NCBI GenBank assembly: GCA_013695465.1
Contig: JACDAL010000046.1
Coordinates: forward strand, 1 to 57,515
Direction: 5' to 3'
Length of the DNA stretch: 57,515 nt
DNA from: Actinomycetota bacterium
Lineage (GTDB): Bacteria; Actinomycetota; CADDZG01; WHSQ01
Part shown: positions 42,795 to 51,541 of the stretch, piece by piece
How the letters are laid out: every line of letters begins with the position of its first letter
How positions within the stretch are numbered: the stretch's first letter is position 1
Program-made: the position numbers and the translations under genes
The notes under the pieces: generated by a model
What the model was told of the DNA's origin: nothing
Database searches by the model: none
What the model saw: the letters and a program-made list of their open reading frames with translations, nothing else

Positions 42795-44596
42795 TCAACC
42801 TCCGACAGGTGAGGGAGGGCGGGCGAGGTCATCAGCCGGGGTGCGGCGGCAACGAGCCGGCGTGTGTAGTCGTCTTGCGGATCGGAGAGAACCGCAGCGA
42901 CGCCTCCTTGCTCTCTTATCGCTCCGCTTTCGAGTACCAGCATGCGATCGGCGATTGACGCAACCACTCCCAGATCGTGAGTAATGAACACGAGAGCCAG
43001 CCCCAGCTCGGCGCGCAGCTCGGAGAGGAGCTCGAGCACGGCCGCCTGGACCGAGACGTCCAGAGCCGATGTGATCTCGTCGCAGATGATCAGGTCCGGC
43101 TTGGCGGAGAGGGCGCGCGCTATTGCCACTCGCTGGCGCTCGCCTCCTGAAAGCTCTCCCGGGAACCTGTCTCTGAGGCCGAGCGAGAGGCGCACCATTC
43201 CCAGAAGACGGGCCGCCTCCTCGTCGGCATCCTGCGCCGATAGCTTCCTCAAGATGCTTGCCGGCCTTGCGATCGCATTTCCGACTCGATGGCGCGGGTT
43301 CAGGGACTCATTGGGATTCTGAAACACAATCTGAATTCTTCGCCTCGCCTCTCGAGTCCTCCTTGCAGCTCCAGGAGCCAACACCGCGCCTTCGAGCAAG
43401 ACGCGACCAGCTCTCTGTGGATGCAGCCCCACGATGCAGCGTGCCAGGGTCGATTTCCCGCTCCCGGACTCCCCAACGATCGCCAGGCATTCTCCAGGCG
43501 CAACAGAAAAGGACACATTGCGAACCGCTTCCAATGGGGCGAGACGACTTCCATATCCTGCAGTCAGCGAATCCACCTCCAGCAGGTCGACACCGGGCGC
43601 CGAAGACTTCGTTATGAGAGGTGCCTCCCACTCAAGTGACGGCGTTCGGTGCCACTCGAAGCAGCGAACCCTATGATGGGTATCGATCTGCTCGAAAGGC
43701 GGCGCTTCCATCAGTGCCCGTGGCTCGGTCCTCTGCAAGCAGCGCGGTGCAAACGCACATCCCGGGGGCCGGTCGCCTACGCCCACACTCACACCCGGGA
43801 TGCTTTGGATACGGCGCGGCCGAACCGGGTCGGGCACGGACGACAGCAACCCCCGCGTGTAGGGGTGACGAGGCCGTGCCACCAGCTCGGCCGTCGGTCC
43901 CTCTTCGACAATGCGGCCCGCATACATGACCGCAACTCGATCTGCAATGGACGACACCACCGCAAGATCGTGCGACACATAGACGATGGCGACATTCTGC
44001 TCGGAGCGAAGCCGCTGGATCTCGTTCAAGATTCGGGCCTGGGTGACCACATCGAGACCCGTCGTGGGCTCGTCCAATACGACGAGCTTCGCCCCACACA
44101 CAAGCGCCGTCGCTATGGCAACTCGTTGTTGCTGGCCCCCCGACAGCTGATGCGGAAAGCGCCGCAGGAATTCCTGTTCGGCAGGAAGGTTGACTCCTCT
44201 CAATGCGGCCATGACTTTGCCCTCGGCTTTCCCGCCGGCGTCGTGAGCCCGCAACATGTCACCCACCAAGTCCCCCACGCGCAGAGATGGATTCAGCGCG
44301 GCACCGGGATCCTGTGCAACGTAGGACACAAGGCGGCCACGCAGGGAGCGCACCGATCTCTCGCCTCCTTCCGTCAAGGCAGATCCTTCGACCTCTACCG
44401 TCCCGGAACGAATGGCCACTCCTCTTCGGGTGAATCCCAGGAGCGCCAGCGCCATGGTCGTCTTGCCACTTCCGGACTCCCCAACGATCCCCACCACCTC
44501 TCCCCCTCGGAGATCGAGGTCGAGGTCCTCTACGATGGGGAGGCCCGAGTCAAGCTCCACTCGCAGGGCTCGGACAAGAAGGACGGGCTTGGTCAC
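42791..44596 (-). CDS. Fused DppD-DppF-type ABC transporter ATPase
   Basis: 601 residues from GTG 44596, in a GTGA overlap with the permease stop; earlier in-frame codons run through the permease gene. Two full ATPase domains are present. First: GESGSGKTT, LSGGQQQRVAIATAL, LVVLDEPTTGLD and the C-terminal peptide-transporter extension GCAFAPRC. Second: [36 protein letters not shown]. Peptide/opine importers usually encode these as two genes; fusion gives one chain powering the two permeases. Confidence 0.95.
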   Translation of the reverse strand: MTKPVLLVRALRVELDSGLPIVEDLDLDLRGGEVVGIVGESGSGKTTMALALLGFTRRGVAIRSGTVEVEGSALTEGGERSVRSLRGRLVSYVAQDPGAALNPSLRVGDLVGDMLRAHDAGGKAEGKVMAALRGVNLPAEQEFLRRFPHQLSGGQQQRVAIATALVCGAKLVVLDEPTTGLDVVTQARILNEIQRLRSEQNVAIVYVSHDLAVVSSIADRVAVMYAGRIVEEGPTAELVARPRHPYTRGLLSSVPDPVRPRRIQSIPGVSVGVGDRPPGCAFAPRCLQRTEPRALMEAPPFEQIDTHHRVRCFEWHRTPSLEWEAPLITKSSAPGVDLLEVDSLTAGYGSRLAPLEAVRNVSFSVAPGECLAIVGESGSGKSTLARCIVGLHPQRAGRVLLEGAVLAPGAARRTREARRRIQIVFQNPNESLNPRHRVGNAIARPASILRKLSAQDADEEAARLLGMVRLSLGLRDRFPGELSGGERQRVAIARALSAKPDLIICDEITSALDVSVQAAVLELLSELRAELGLALVFITHDLGVVASIADRMLVLESGAIREQGGVAAVLSDPQDDYTRRLVAAAPRLMTSPALPHLSEVE

Positions 44597-45429
44597 CGGA
44601 CGAGCCTCCGGCGAGCCGTGGAGATCCCGAGATTGCGCGCTACAGCGTCGCCCACCACATTGACAGAGATGGTGAACATGGCAATCAGCGCGGCAGGGAC
44701 GAGGATCACGTAAGGATTCAGAGTCAGTCCGGCGCGATTCTCGCTGATGATCAGCGCCCAATCCGCATCGGGAGGCTGCAGCCCGAGGCCGAGGAAATTA
44801 ACCGAGGCAACCAGAATGATCGAGTAGGTGAACCGCAACCCGATGTCTGCCGTCACCGACCCCAGGATATTGGGGACAATTTCGCGACGAACAACCGCTG
44901 TAGCCCGTTCGCCGCGAGCGACTGCTGCCTCCACGAAGCCCCTGACCGATTGTTCGAGCGTCGCAGCGCGCACAATCCGCGCCACCAGGGGCATCTGCAC
45001 CAACGCAACTCCGATCACGAGTACCGTCTTGCTTGATCCGGCGCCCGTCACGAGCACCAGGAGAAAGAGCAGGGCGGGGAACGAAAGCATCACATCGCTT
45101 ACACGCATCAACAGCGGATCCAGCAGCGAGCGACTGTAGCCCGCGGCGAGTCCCACCGCCATCCCACCCGCGTAGGCGAGAACTGTGGCAATTCCCGCCA
45201 GACCGAGGACGCTGCGGCCGCCCCACAGCGTTCGAGACAGCACGTCGCGGCCCAGAAAGTCAGTTCCAAACGGCGCTCCCTCGGTGGGACGGGTAAGCGG
45301 TACACCTATCGGCTCGTCCAGAGGATGAGGCGCGAGCAGGGGGCCGAAAACCGCAACTGCGACGATAGCCACGAGGATCACGAAGCCGATCCAGGCACTC
45401 GGCGTGAGATTTCCAAAAAAGCGCCTCAC
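44593..45429 (-). CDS. DppC/OppC-type ABC transporter permease
   Basis: 278 residues from GTG 45429 (MRRFFGNLTPSAWIGFV), in a GTGA overlap with the DppB gene; the longer frame upstream is antisense-like, non-hydrophobic sequence. GTDFLGRDVLSRTLWGGR is the DppC signature before TM2, and the EAA loop reads GFVEAAVARGERATAVVRREIVPNI. It forms the channel with the DppB-type subunit. Confidence 0.93.
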   Translation of the reverse strand: MRRFFGNLTPSAWIGFVILVAIVAVAVFGPLLAPHPLDEPIGVPLTRPTEGAPFGTDFLGRDVLSRTLWGGRSVLGLAGIATVLAYAGGMAVGLAAGYSRSLLDPLLMRVSDVMLSFPALLFLLVLVTGAGSSKTVLVIGVALVQMPLVARIVRAATLEQSVRGFVEAAVARGERATAVVRREIVPNILGSVTADIGLRFTYSIILVASVNFLGLGLQPPDADWALIISENRAGLTLNPYVILVPAALIAMFTISVNVVGDAVARNLGISTARRRLVR

Positions 45430-46454
45430 CGCTGCGTCCTCAGCCTGGGTACCAACAGCACCACGAGGAGGTCTGCGGCGATGTTGAGCCCGACATAGAA
45501 CGCCGCGATGAGCAGTGCCACAGACTGTACCTCGCGTACGTCCCGGATAGCCACCGCATCCACGAGCTCTTTGCCGAGGCCCGGATAATTGAAGAGATAC
45601 TCGGTAACAACGATCCCCCCCACCAAGTACTGGATGTTCTGAGCCAGCACCTGAACGCTGGGAGCTAGCGCATTGCGCAGCGCGTAACGAGTTACGACCA
45701 TGCGTTCGCGAAAGCCGTTCAGCCTTGCCATGGTCACGTACTCGGCATTGAGAGCTTCGACCATCCCTGCCCGCACCATTCGGATCGAGGCAGCCAGGGA
45801 GGCACCGAGCAGCGTCAACACCGGCAGCACAAGCACATCCGGCTGAGTCAGAGGGTTTGTGTCGGGAGCGATGAGGGACACGGGGGGAAGAAGGTCCAGC
45901 CACGAGAAGAAGACCAAGATGAGCAGCGACCCGATGATGAACTCCGGCAAGGAGATGATCGCAAGAGAACTGATGGAAATCGCGTGATCGAGGGCACGCC
46001 CGGCTCGTACTGCGGCGACGATTCCGAGCAGGAGGGACAGGGGAATCATGAGAGCGGCAGTGATCCCGGCCAGTGCGAAGGAGTTGGCAATCTTGCCCGA
46101 GATCTCTTCCCAGATCGGGGAAACGCCTCCGGCTGCGAACCCCGCGGCAGAATTCCCCAGGTCCCCAGTCAGAACCCCGCCCAGCCAGTCCAGATAGCGT
46201 TCTGGAGCGGGGCGATCGAGACCCATGAGCGCGCGCATCTCCTCAACCTGTGCCGGAGTTGCGTTGCGGCCCAGCACCGCTCCGGCAGCGTCGCCCGGCA
46301 GCACTTCCGTTCCCACGAAGACCAGAATCGAGACGATCAGTAGAGTGGCGATGGCCGCCGCAAGCCTTCGAGCTACGAACAAGAGCACCGGGTGCTCGCG
46401 GCGTTCCCTTAGCAAGTGGAGACCGGGCGTGGCGAGGTCACTCGTGCTGCTCAT
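45426..46454 (-). CDS. DppB/OppB-type ABC transporter permease
   Basis: 342 residues from ATG 46454, which overlaps the SDR stop (ATGA). The first helix is VARRLAAAIATLLIVSILVFVG, the DppB-type extracellular loop contains GDLGNSAAGF, and the EAA loop reads NAEYVTMARLNGFRERMVVTRYALRNALAPS followed by YLFNYPGLGKELVDAV. It partners with DppC and the fused ATPase. Confidence 0.93.
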   Translation of the reverse strand: MSSTSDLATPGLHLLRERREHPVLLFVARRLAAAIATLLIVSILVFVGTEVLPGDAAGAVLGRNATPAQVEEMRALMGLDRPAPERYLDWLGGVLTGDLGNSAAGFAAGGVSPIWEEISGKIANSFALAGITAALMIPLSLLLGIVAAVRAGRALDHAISISSLAIISLPEFIIGSLLILVFFSWLDLLPPVSLIAPDTNPLTQPDVLVLPVLTLLGASLAASIRMVRAGMVEALNAEYVTMARLNGFRERMVVTRYALRNALAPSVQVLAQNIQYLVGGIVVTEYLFNYPGLGKELVDAVAIRDVREVQSVALLIAAFYVGLNIAADLLVVLLVPRLRTQR

Positions 46455-47224
46455 CGTGCCAGCCACCCGCCATCAACCGCCAGCACGTGTCCGTGAACAT
46501 AGGCGGCGCCCGGAGATGCCAACCACGCTACGGCAGCGGCTATTTCCTCGTTCGCAGCCCAGCGACCCGCTGGGACTCGGGCCGTTATATCCACGTAGCG
46601 CTGAGGATCGTCGCGCAAGGGCTTGGTGAGCTCGTTCGCGACATAGCCTGGGGCTACCGCGTTCACTCGGATTCCTAAAGGCGCCCACTCGTTTGCCAAC
46701 GCACGGGTGAGTTGCGCGACCCCGCCCTTGCTGGCCGCATAGGCACAAACGTTGATACCACCCTGAAAGGAAAGCACTGAAGCGATATGCACAATGCGGC
46801 CCCCGGAATCGCCTGCGACAAAACGACGCGCCGCGGCCTGCGATACGGCAAAGACTCCGGTCAAATTGACATCGATGGTTCGTTTGAAGTCATCGATTCG
46901 CAGCTCGAGGGCAGGTCCTCGCACCGTCATTCCTGCGTTCGCCACCGCGATATCGAGACGACCCAGCGCTTCGTCGACCTCGTACACGGCCTTCATTGCG
47001 GCGTCACAGTCGCCCATGTCGGCCCGCACCACGTGTGCGCGCCGGCTCAACCCTTCGATCTCCGCTTGTGTGTCCTCTGCGTCCCCTCGCTGCACGAGCC
47101 CAACATCCGCGCCCAACCTCGCTAGCTCGATCGCCACAGCAGCCCCGATCCCGCGACTGGCTCCGGTAACCACGGCGACCTCTCCCAGCAAAGGCTCGTC
47201 GGCCGTGGGCGCGGCCTTTGTCAC
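46451..47224 (-). CDS. Short-chain dehydrogenase/reductase, KduD/FabG-like
   Basis: 257 residues from GTG 47224, in a GTGA overlap with the binding-protein stop. VAVVTGASRGIGAAVAIELA binds the cofactor, VANAGMT is the NAG motif, and IASVLSF with YAASKGGVAQLTRALA holds the Ser, Tyr and Lys. RVNAVAPGYVANELT and the end AVDGGWLAR are typical of 2-deoxy-gluconate/3-oxoacyl-type SDRs. Being placed between transporter genes suggests that it handles the imported compound directly. Confidence 0.92.
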   Translation of the reverse strand: MTKAAPTADEPLLGEVAVVTGASRGIGAAVAIELARLGADVGLVQRGDAEDTQAEIEGLSRRAHVVRADMGDCDAAMKAVYEVDEALGRLDIAVANAGMTVRGPALELRIDDFKRTIDVNLTGVFAVSQAAARRFVAGDSGGRIVHIASVLSFQGGINVCAYAASKGGVAQLTRALANEWAPLGIRVNAVAPGYVANELTKPLRDDPQRYVDITARVPAGRWAANEEIAAAVAWLASPGAAYVHGHVLAVDGGWLAR

Positions 47225-48861
47225 CCGAGCTGCACGTCGCGGTAGTTCCAGCCGCCGAGGTTGAAGAAGGAGCTCGGCTTGAGGCCCTTTACCTGCGTCG
47301 AGGCGCCGTCCACGAGCTGCTGGTTCGACCACACTATGTAGCCGCCCTCATCGTACTGAATTTGCTGGATACGTCTCCACAGCTCGGTGGCGGTGCTCTC
47401 GTCGGGAGAACCCTGGGCTTCTCGAATGAGCTTATCGAAGGATGGCTCGCGCCAGTGAGTCTCATTCCAGACGGCATCAGAGAGCAGGGATTGCTCGTAC
47501 CAGATCGGAAGTGATGAAAACGTCCAGAAGGACTGCGCGAAGTCCAGTTTGGTGTAGAGCAGCGAGGTGTCGAAGTAGGCGCTGGCGGACTCTTTCTTCA
47601 CATCAATGGTTACGCCCGCTTCCTTTGCCTGCTGAGCAAAGAGCGTCGCGGCTTCGACGAAGCCGGGGACGATGTCAGATGTATGAAGGGTGACCTCGAG
47701 GTTCTCGGCCCCCGCTTGCTTCAATAGAGAACGAGCCTGTTCGAGGTCCTGCTCGCGCACGGGCAAATCCTCCGCGAAGAAGGGCAACCCCTTTCCGGCG
47801 AGATCGTTGCCGGCCGTGCCGAAGCCGAAAAGAGCGCCGTCAATAAGGGCTTGGCGATCGGGAATGAGGCGAAAGGCTTGCCGAACGCGCTCGTCGTCGA
47901 AGGGGGCGATATCGACCGCCATGATGAAGACCTGAATGGCCGGGCTGTCCGCCGCCAGCACTTGAATCTCGCCGCGTTGCTGCTGGTCCTTGGCTTGAGC
48001 GAAGGGGAGCTGGCTCATCATGTCGATCTCCCCAGACAGCAGCGCGTTCAGTCGGGCGGCATTGTCGTCGATCGAGATGTCCTCCCATTCGTCGACGTAG
48101 GGCTTGCCCTCCTCCCAGTAGTTGGGATTGCGCTTGCACAGACTCCGTTCTCCGGTGGAGAAGGACTCGAAAACGAAAGGTCCGGTTCCGACGGGCTTGG
48201 AGAAGTCCTTTGCCCCGTCCTGGACGATTACCGTGTTCTGCTGAACGAAGGAGTCGAACAAACGCGCGTTCGGAGCCTTGAGCGGGATCCTAAGAGTCAG
48301 GTCGTTGAGCTTCTTGACATCTCCCAACTTGACGTTGGTAACGCTCGAATGTGAGATGTGTTTGGCGTCGTTCATCTCCTGCAGGGTGTAGATGACGTCA
48401 TCCGCGGTGAACGGCTTGCCATCGTGCCATGTGACATCGGGACGCAGCTTTACTTCCCAAACAGTTGAGTCGTTATTCGGGTTCCATTCCAGGGCCAGGC
48501 CGGGTTCGATCTCGAGTGTGGGCGACACCCTGCTCAAGGGATCGAACAGGTTGTAATAGCGCGAAGCATCGATAAACGATGAGCCTCGGGCCGGGTTGAA
48601 CGACTCGCCCTTCCCGGCGCCGACGTGTCCCACTCGCAGGCGACCCCCCCGGCTGCTTCCGCCTCCTGACTGGGAGTCGCCCCCAGCCGAACCGCCGTCA
48701 CTCCCACCGTCCCCTCCGCAAGCTGCCAGAAGGCCCGAAGAACCAAACGCCAGACCGGCTGCAGCCATGCCCTGGAGTAACCGCCTTCTGGAGAGATGCG
48801 TGTCCGAAAGATCGCCGCTCGCGTGCTCTCGTCTGCCCCCGTCGGGGTCGCTCGACGCCAT
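47221..48861 (-). CDS. Oligopeptide-type ABC substrate-binding lipoprotein, probably Tat-exported
   Basis: 546 residues. The N-terminus has a twin-arginine sequence (SRRRLLQGMAAAGLAFG) and a lipobox LLAAC, so it is probably folded before export through Tat and then lipidated; a Gly/Ser linker follows. The SBP_bac_5 fold shows LALEWNPNNDSTVWEVKLRPDVTWHDGKPFTADDVIYTL and later GTGPFVFESF and the hinge ANLL equivalents. This family (DppA/OppA/NikA-like) binds peptides, opines, oligosaccharides or metals. It is the first gene of the operon, directly behind the promoter and operator at 48878-48925. Confidence 0.93.
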   Translation of the reverse strand: MASSDPDGGRREHASGDLSDTHLSRRRLLQGMAAAGLAFGSSGLLAACGGDGGSDGGSAGGDSQSGGGSSRGGRLRVGHVGAGKGESFNPARGSSFIDASRYYNLFDPLSRVSPTLEIEPGLALEWNPNNDSTVWEVKLRPDVTWHDGKPFTADDVIYTLQEMNDAKHISHSSVTNVKLGDVKKLNDLTLRIPLKAPNARLFDSFVQQNTVIVQDGAKDFSKPVGTGPFVFESFSTGERSLCKRNPNYWEEGKPYVDEWEDISIDDNAARLNALLSGEIDMMSQLPFAQAKDQQQRGEIQVLAADSPAIQVFIMAVDIAPFDDERVRQAFRLIPDRQALIDGALFGFGTAGNDLAGKGLPFFAEDLPVREQDLEQARSLLKQAGAENLEVTLHTSDIVPGFVEAATLFAQQAKEAGVTIDVKKESASAYFDTSLLYTKLDFAQSFWTFSSLPIWYEQSLLSDAVWNETHWREPSFDKLIREAQGSPDESTATELWRRIQQIQYDEGGYIVWSNQQLVDGASTQVKGLKPSSFFNLGGWNYRDVQLG

Positions 48862-48877
48862 ATCTACCCCCTGATTA

Positions 48878-48890
48878 GGAAACCGGTTCC
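48878..48890. promoter_or_regulatory. LacI-family operator candidate
   Basis: GGAAACCGGTTCC holds the perfect octamer AACCGGTT with the central CG dyad typical of LacI/GalR-family operators; the flanks are symmetric except for one base pair. It sits about 17 bp upstream of the binding-protein ATG, covering the predicted transcription start, so repressor binding would block initiation. The operon encodes its own LacI regulator. Confidence 0.7.
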
Positions 48891-48896
48891 ATGGCG

Positions 48897-48925
48897 GTTA
48901 TCCCACCCCCCGCCCGAGATGTCAA
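48897..48925 (-). promoter_or_regulatory. Sigma-70-type promoter of the ten-gene operon
   Basis: On the minus strand TTGACA (48925-48920) and GATAAC (48902-48897) are separated by exactly 17 bp. The -35 is a perfect consensus. The predicted start near 48890 falls at the edge of the AACCGGTT element. A GGGGG tract before ATG 48861 could serve as the ribosome site. Confidence 0.65.
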
Positions 48926-48938
48926 GATCAGCAGCTCC

Positions 48939-50105
48939 ATGCCAATCGAAACCACGGCGGCTGTGCTGCGCGCGTTCGGCCGGCCTCTAGCGATCGAACC
49001 CGTCACGCTGCGAGATCCCGGCCCGGGTGAGGTGCTCGTGCGCATGGTGGCGGCGGGTGTCTGCCACAGCGACGTGGGCCAGGCCGACGGGGAATGGGAG
49101 TTCCCCCTGCCGGCCGTTCTAGGGCATGAGGGGGCCGCTCTGATCGAGGCCCTGGGTCCGGGCGTCGCAGGCCTCGAGGCCGGACAAGCCGTTGTTCTGA
49201 GCTTGGCCCCCGGGTGTGGCGCCTGTGCCCACTGTGTGACGGGGCGGCCCATTCGCTGCCAGAGGGCTCTGCGGGCGATGACAAACGGGGAGCTCGTCAC
49301 AGGCGCCTCGCCTCTGCGAGGCGCAGGAGGACCGATCGCCGCCTACTCGCTGCTCGCCTGCTTCGCCGGCCACGCCGTGGTCGCGGCGCAGAGTGCGGTC
49401 CCGCTGCCGCCGGGCGTTCCCGCGGAGATCGCCGCCCTTATTGGATGTGCGGTTCTCACCGGCTTCGGCGCAGCGGTGGAAACCCTCCACGTCGCCGCAG
49501 GGACTCGCGGCGCGGTAATCGGCTTGGGGGGAGTCGGCATGAGCGCGCTCCAAGCGGCCCTTGTTTGTGGAGCAGAGGTGGCCGGCTTCGACCCTCAATC
49601 GGAGCGTCGCAGCCGGGCGGAGGCCTTGGGGGCAGGCACCGCCATTGATCCGGACTCAGAGGGGGTCGAGGACCTCATCAAAAAGGCGCCGGAGGAGGGC
49701 TTCGACTGGAGCATAGTGACCGTGGGGAACGCCCCTGCAATGCGAATGGGTATCGATCTCACTCGCCCCGGAGGCAAGATCGCCATTGTCGGTCTCATGC
49801 CCGAGAACGTGCCCGTGCCTGTCGACTTCCTAGATCTCGTCACCTACGAGAAGGTCATCCTCGGCTCGGCATACGGCTCGGTCTCTCCAGAGGTCCTGAT
49901 CCCGCGCATCGTCAGCCTCTATCTAAGTGGAGCGTTGCCTCTCGGCGAGCTCGTATCGGCTCGCTTCAAACTCGATCAGATCAACGAGGCCTTTGCCGCT
50001 TCACGAGAAGCCCGCGGTATTCGAGCTGTGCTCGACATCTCGAGCGCCGGCCCTTCTAATCTCGCCATTACTTCTGACTTACCGGCGTACCACCCGGGTC
50101 CCTGA
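48939..50105 (+). CDS. Zinc-dependent MDR alcohol dehydrogenase (class III-like)
   Basis: 388 residues from ATG 48939 (MPIETTAAVLRAFGRPL), chosen because the earlier in-frame ATG at 48891 would place coding sequence over the divergent operon promoter. Catalytic zinc residues are in GVCHSDVGQ and GHEGAALI; structural cysteines in CGACAHCVTGRPIRC; cofactor motif GAVIGLGGVGMSALQAAL. The order resembles NDMA- or glutathione-type class III alcohol dehydrogenases. It is divergent from the LacI-controlled operon and shares its promoter region, so it may be co-regulated. Its 3' end overlaps the DUF4239 gene by 27 bp. Confidence 0.88.
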   Translation: MPIETTAAVLRAFGRPLAIEPVTLRDPGPGEVLVRMVAAGVCHSDVGQADGEWEFPLPAVLGHEGAALIEALGPGVAGLEAGQAVVLSLAPGCGACAHCVTGRPIRCQRALRAMTNGELVTGASPLRGAGGPIAAYSLLACFAGHAVVAAQSAVPLPPGVPAEIAALIGCAVLTGFGAAVETLHVAAGTRGAVIGLGGVGMSALQAALVCGAEVAGFDPQSERRSRAEALGAGTAIDPDSEGVEDLIKKAPEEGFDWSIVTVGNAPAMRMGIDLTRPGGKIAIVGLMPENVPVPVDFLDLVTYEKVILGSAYGSVSPEVLIPRIVSLYLSGALPLGELVSARFKLDQINEAFAASREARGIRAVLDISSAGPSNLAITSDLPAYHPGP

Positions 50106-50911
50106 CTCATCACACGGAATCGATCCCTGTGGCCCCAGTCGCTCACTCTCACTTTCCATCACGGTCAGAGTGGAGCGCATCGCACTGGGCTTTATGCCTC
50201 CCGACGCAGTCTCGTACGGACGGTCCAGGTATCGAACCAGGAGTAAACCCGAGACCACCATTACCGTGACTGCGGCCATCATCAACGCCTGTACTAGCCA
50301 TCGTTCCCCACGATCGGCGAAGAAGCAGACGTAGATGAGGAGCAGCAAACCACCCAGAATCAGAGCGGCCCAGACGATCGCCGGGACGTAGGGAAAGGCT
50401 TCCGCAAGTCGGCCCCGGCGGCCCTCACGGCGCTCGGCCGCCCGGTCGAACCATTGCTCGTAAGCAATCCCTTGCTTGTCGTTGCGAATCTCGATTCCCT
50501 CGATCGTGCGCTCCAGCCAGACTACCCAATCCTGCACGATCGGACTCTCCCGTTGCTCTTGCATGGCTGTCCACTCGTGATAATCACGGATCGCGCGTAG
50601 CAGACGAGTTGACCGTGCAGTTGAACGCGCGGCCTATCGGGAAACAGTTGCACGACTCGGAAGAGCTCGGTCGTGGCGACGGCTTCGATCGAGGCGCTCT
50701 CGCGCGCTCTGTCGTAGCTCTCGAACGAAAGGAAGATCACGAAGGCCAGGAAGACGGCGAAGCCCGTTCCCGTCACGCCAAAGATGCCGGCAGCTCGATC
50801 CGAGTCCGTGAAGAAACCCCCCACCGGCGCACGCCGCCGCACCAGAAGCATCGCAGCCACGGTCGTCGCAACGGACACGATGACAATGAGGAACATGGCT
50901 ATGAGGGTCAC
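50079..50911 (-). pseudogene. DUF4239 (bestrophin-like) membrane protein, frameshifted
   Basis: The first frame (from ATG 50911) has an N-terminal helix, GIFGVTGTGFAVFLAFVIFLSFESYD and ends shortly after LVCYARSVI; the second frame picks up with YHEWTAMQEQRES and continues through a two-helix hairpin (VWAALILGGLLLLIYVCFF and ALMMAAVTVMVVSGLLLVRYLD) to RPYE. DUF4239 proteins have CYARAV and EWPAM in one reading frame, so a single-base shift lies near 50580. Without it the protein would be about 277 residues with four helices. It may be a real mutation or a sequencing error. Confidence 0.8.
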
Positions 50912-50959
50912 GTCACAGGTTGCCGCACACGGGTTCGGGTCGGATCGGGTAACGTGCGA

Positions 50960-51541
50960 TCAACGGTAGATCTTCTCCCCGCGGTTGAGCATCGCCACGA
51001 ACTTCTCGATCCGCCGGAGCCTCGTTTCGGGCCTCTTTGCGTCCTGAATCCGGTGCAGGATAGCGTACCTGTTCGTGGCGTCGAGACCCTCGAAGAACCT
51101 ACGGGCCCTGTCGTTCTTCTCGAGCTCAACCCTCAAGTCGTCGGGAACCGTCGCCTGGCTCGGGGGGTCGTAGGCAGCTTCCCAGCGCCCGTCCGCCCTT
51201 GCTCGTTCGACTTCACTCATCCCGGATGCCTTCATCGCGCCACTCTCGATAAGCCTTTCGGCCTTGTCACGATTGATCTTTGACCACTTGCTGCGTGCCC
51301 GGCGGGGAGTGAACCGCTGAAGGTAATAGTCGTCGTCGAACCTCCTGGCCTGGCCGTCGATCCATCCGTAACACAAAGCAACCTCGACCGCCTCTGCATA
51401 GGTCACGGAATCGATACCCGATCCTTTCTTGGCCAACTTCACCCACAACCCCTCTGAGACCATGCCCTGTTGCGAGAGCCACGCCTCCCACGCCTCTTGC
51501 GAAGGGAACAGGACGACCGGAAGGTCTTCGTGGCCGCTCAT
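50960..51541 (-). CDS. YdeI/OmdA-family protein (bacteriocin-protection type)
   Basis: 193 residues from ATG 51541, in an ATGA overlap with the PPOX gene. LWVKLAKKGSGIDSVTYAEAVEVALCYGWIDGQ and then YYLQRFTPRRARSKWSKINRDKAERLIESG are the hallmark stretches of the YdeI/OmpD-associated family, and VPDDLRVELEKNDRARRFFEGL follows as usual. The molecular function is not known; one member was linked to peptide-antibiotic resistance. It is coupled to a flavin-binding-fold protein. Confidence 0.9.
   Translation of the reverse strand: MSGHEDLPVVLFPSQEAWEAWLSQQGMVSEGLWVKLAKKGSGIDSVTYAEAVEVALCYGWIDGQARRFDDDYYLQRFTPRRARSKWSKINRDKAERLIESGAMKASGMSEVERARADGRWEAAYDPPSQATVPDDLRVELEKNDRARRFFEGLDATNRYAILHRIQDAKRPETRLRRIEKFVAMLNRGEKIYR

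Noticed and set aside
44597-44761. N-terminal extension of the fused ATPase and similar long frames before the DppC and SDR genes
   Set aside because: These extensions run through the preceding gene in another frame; the GTGA/ATGA overlaps give the better starts.
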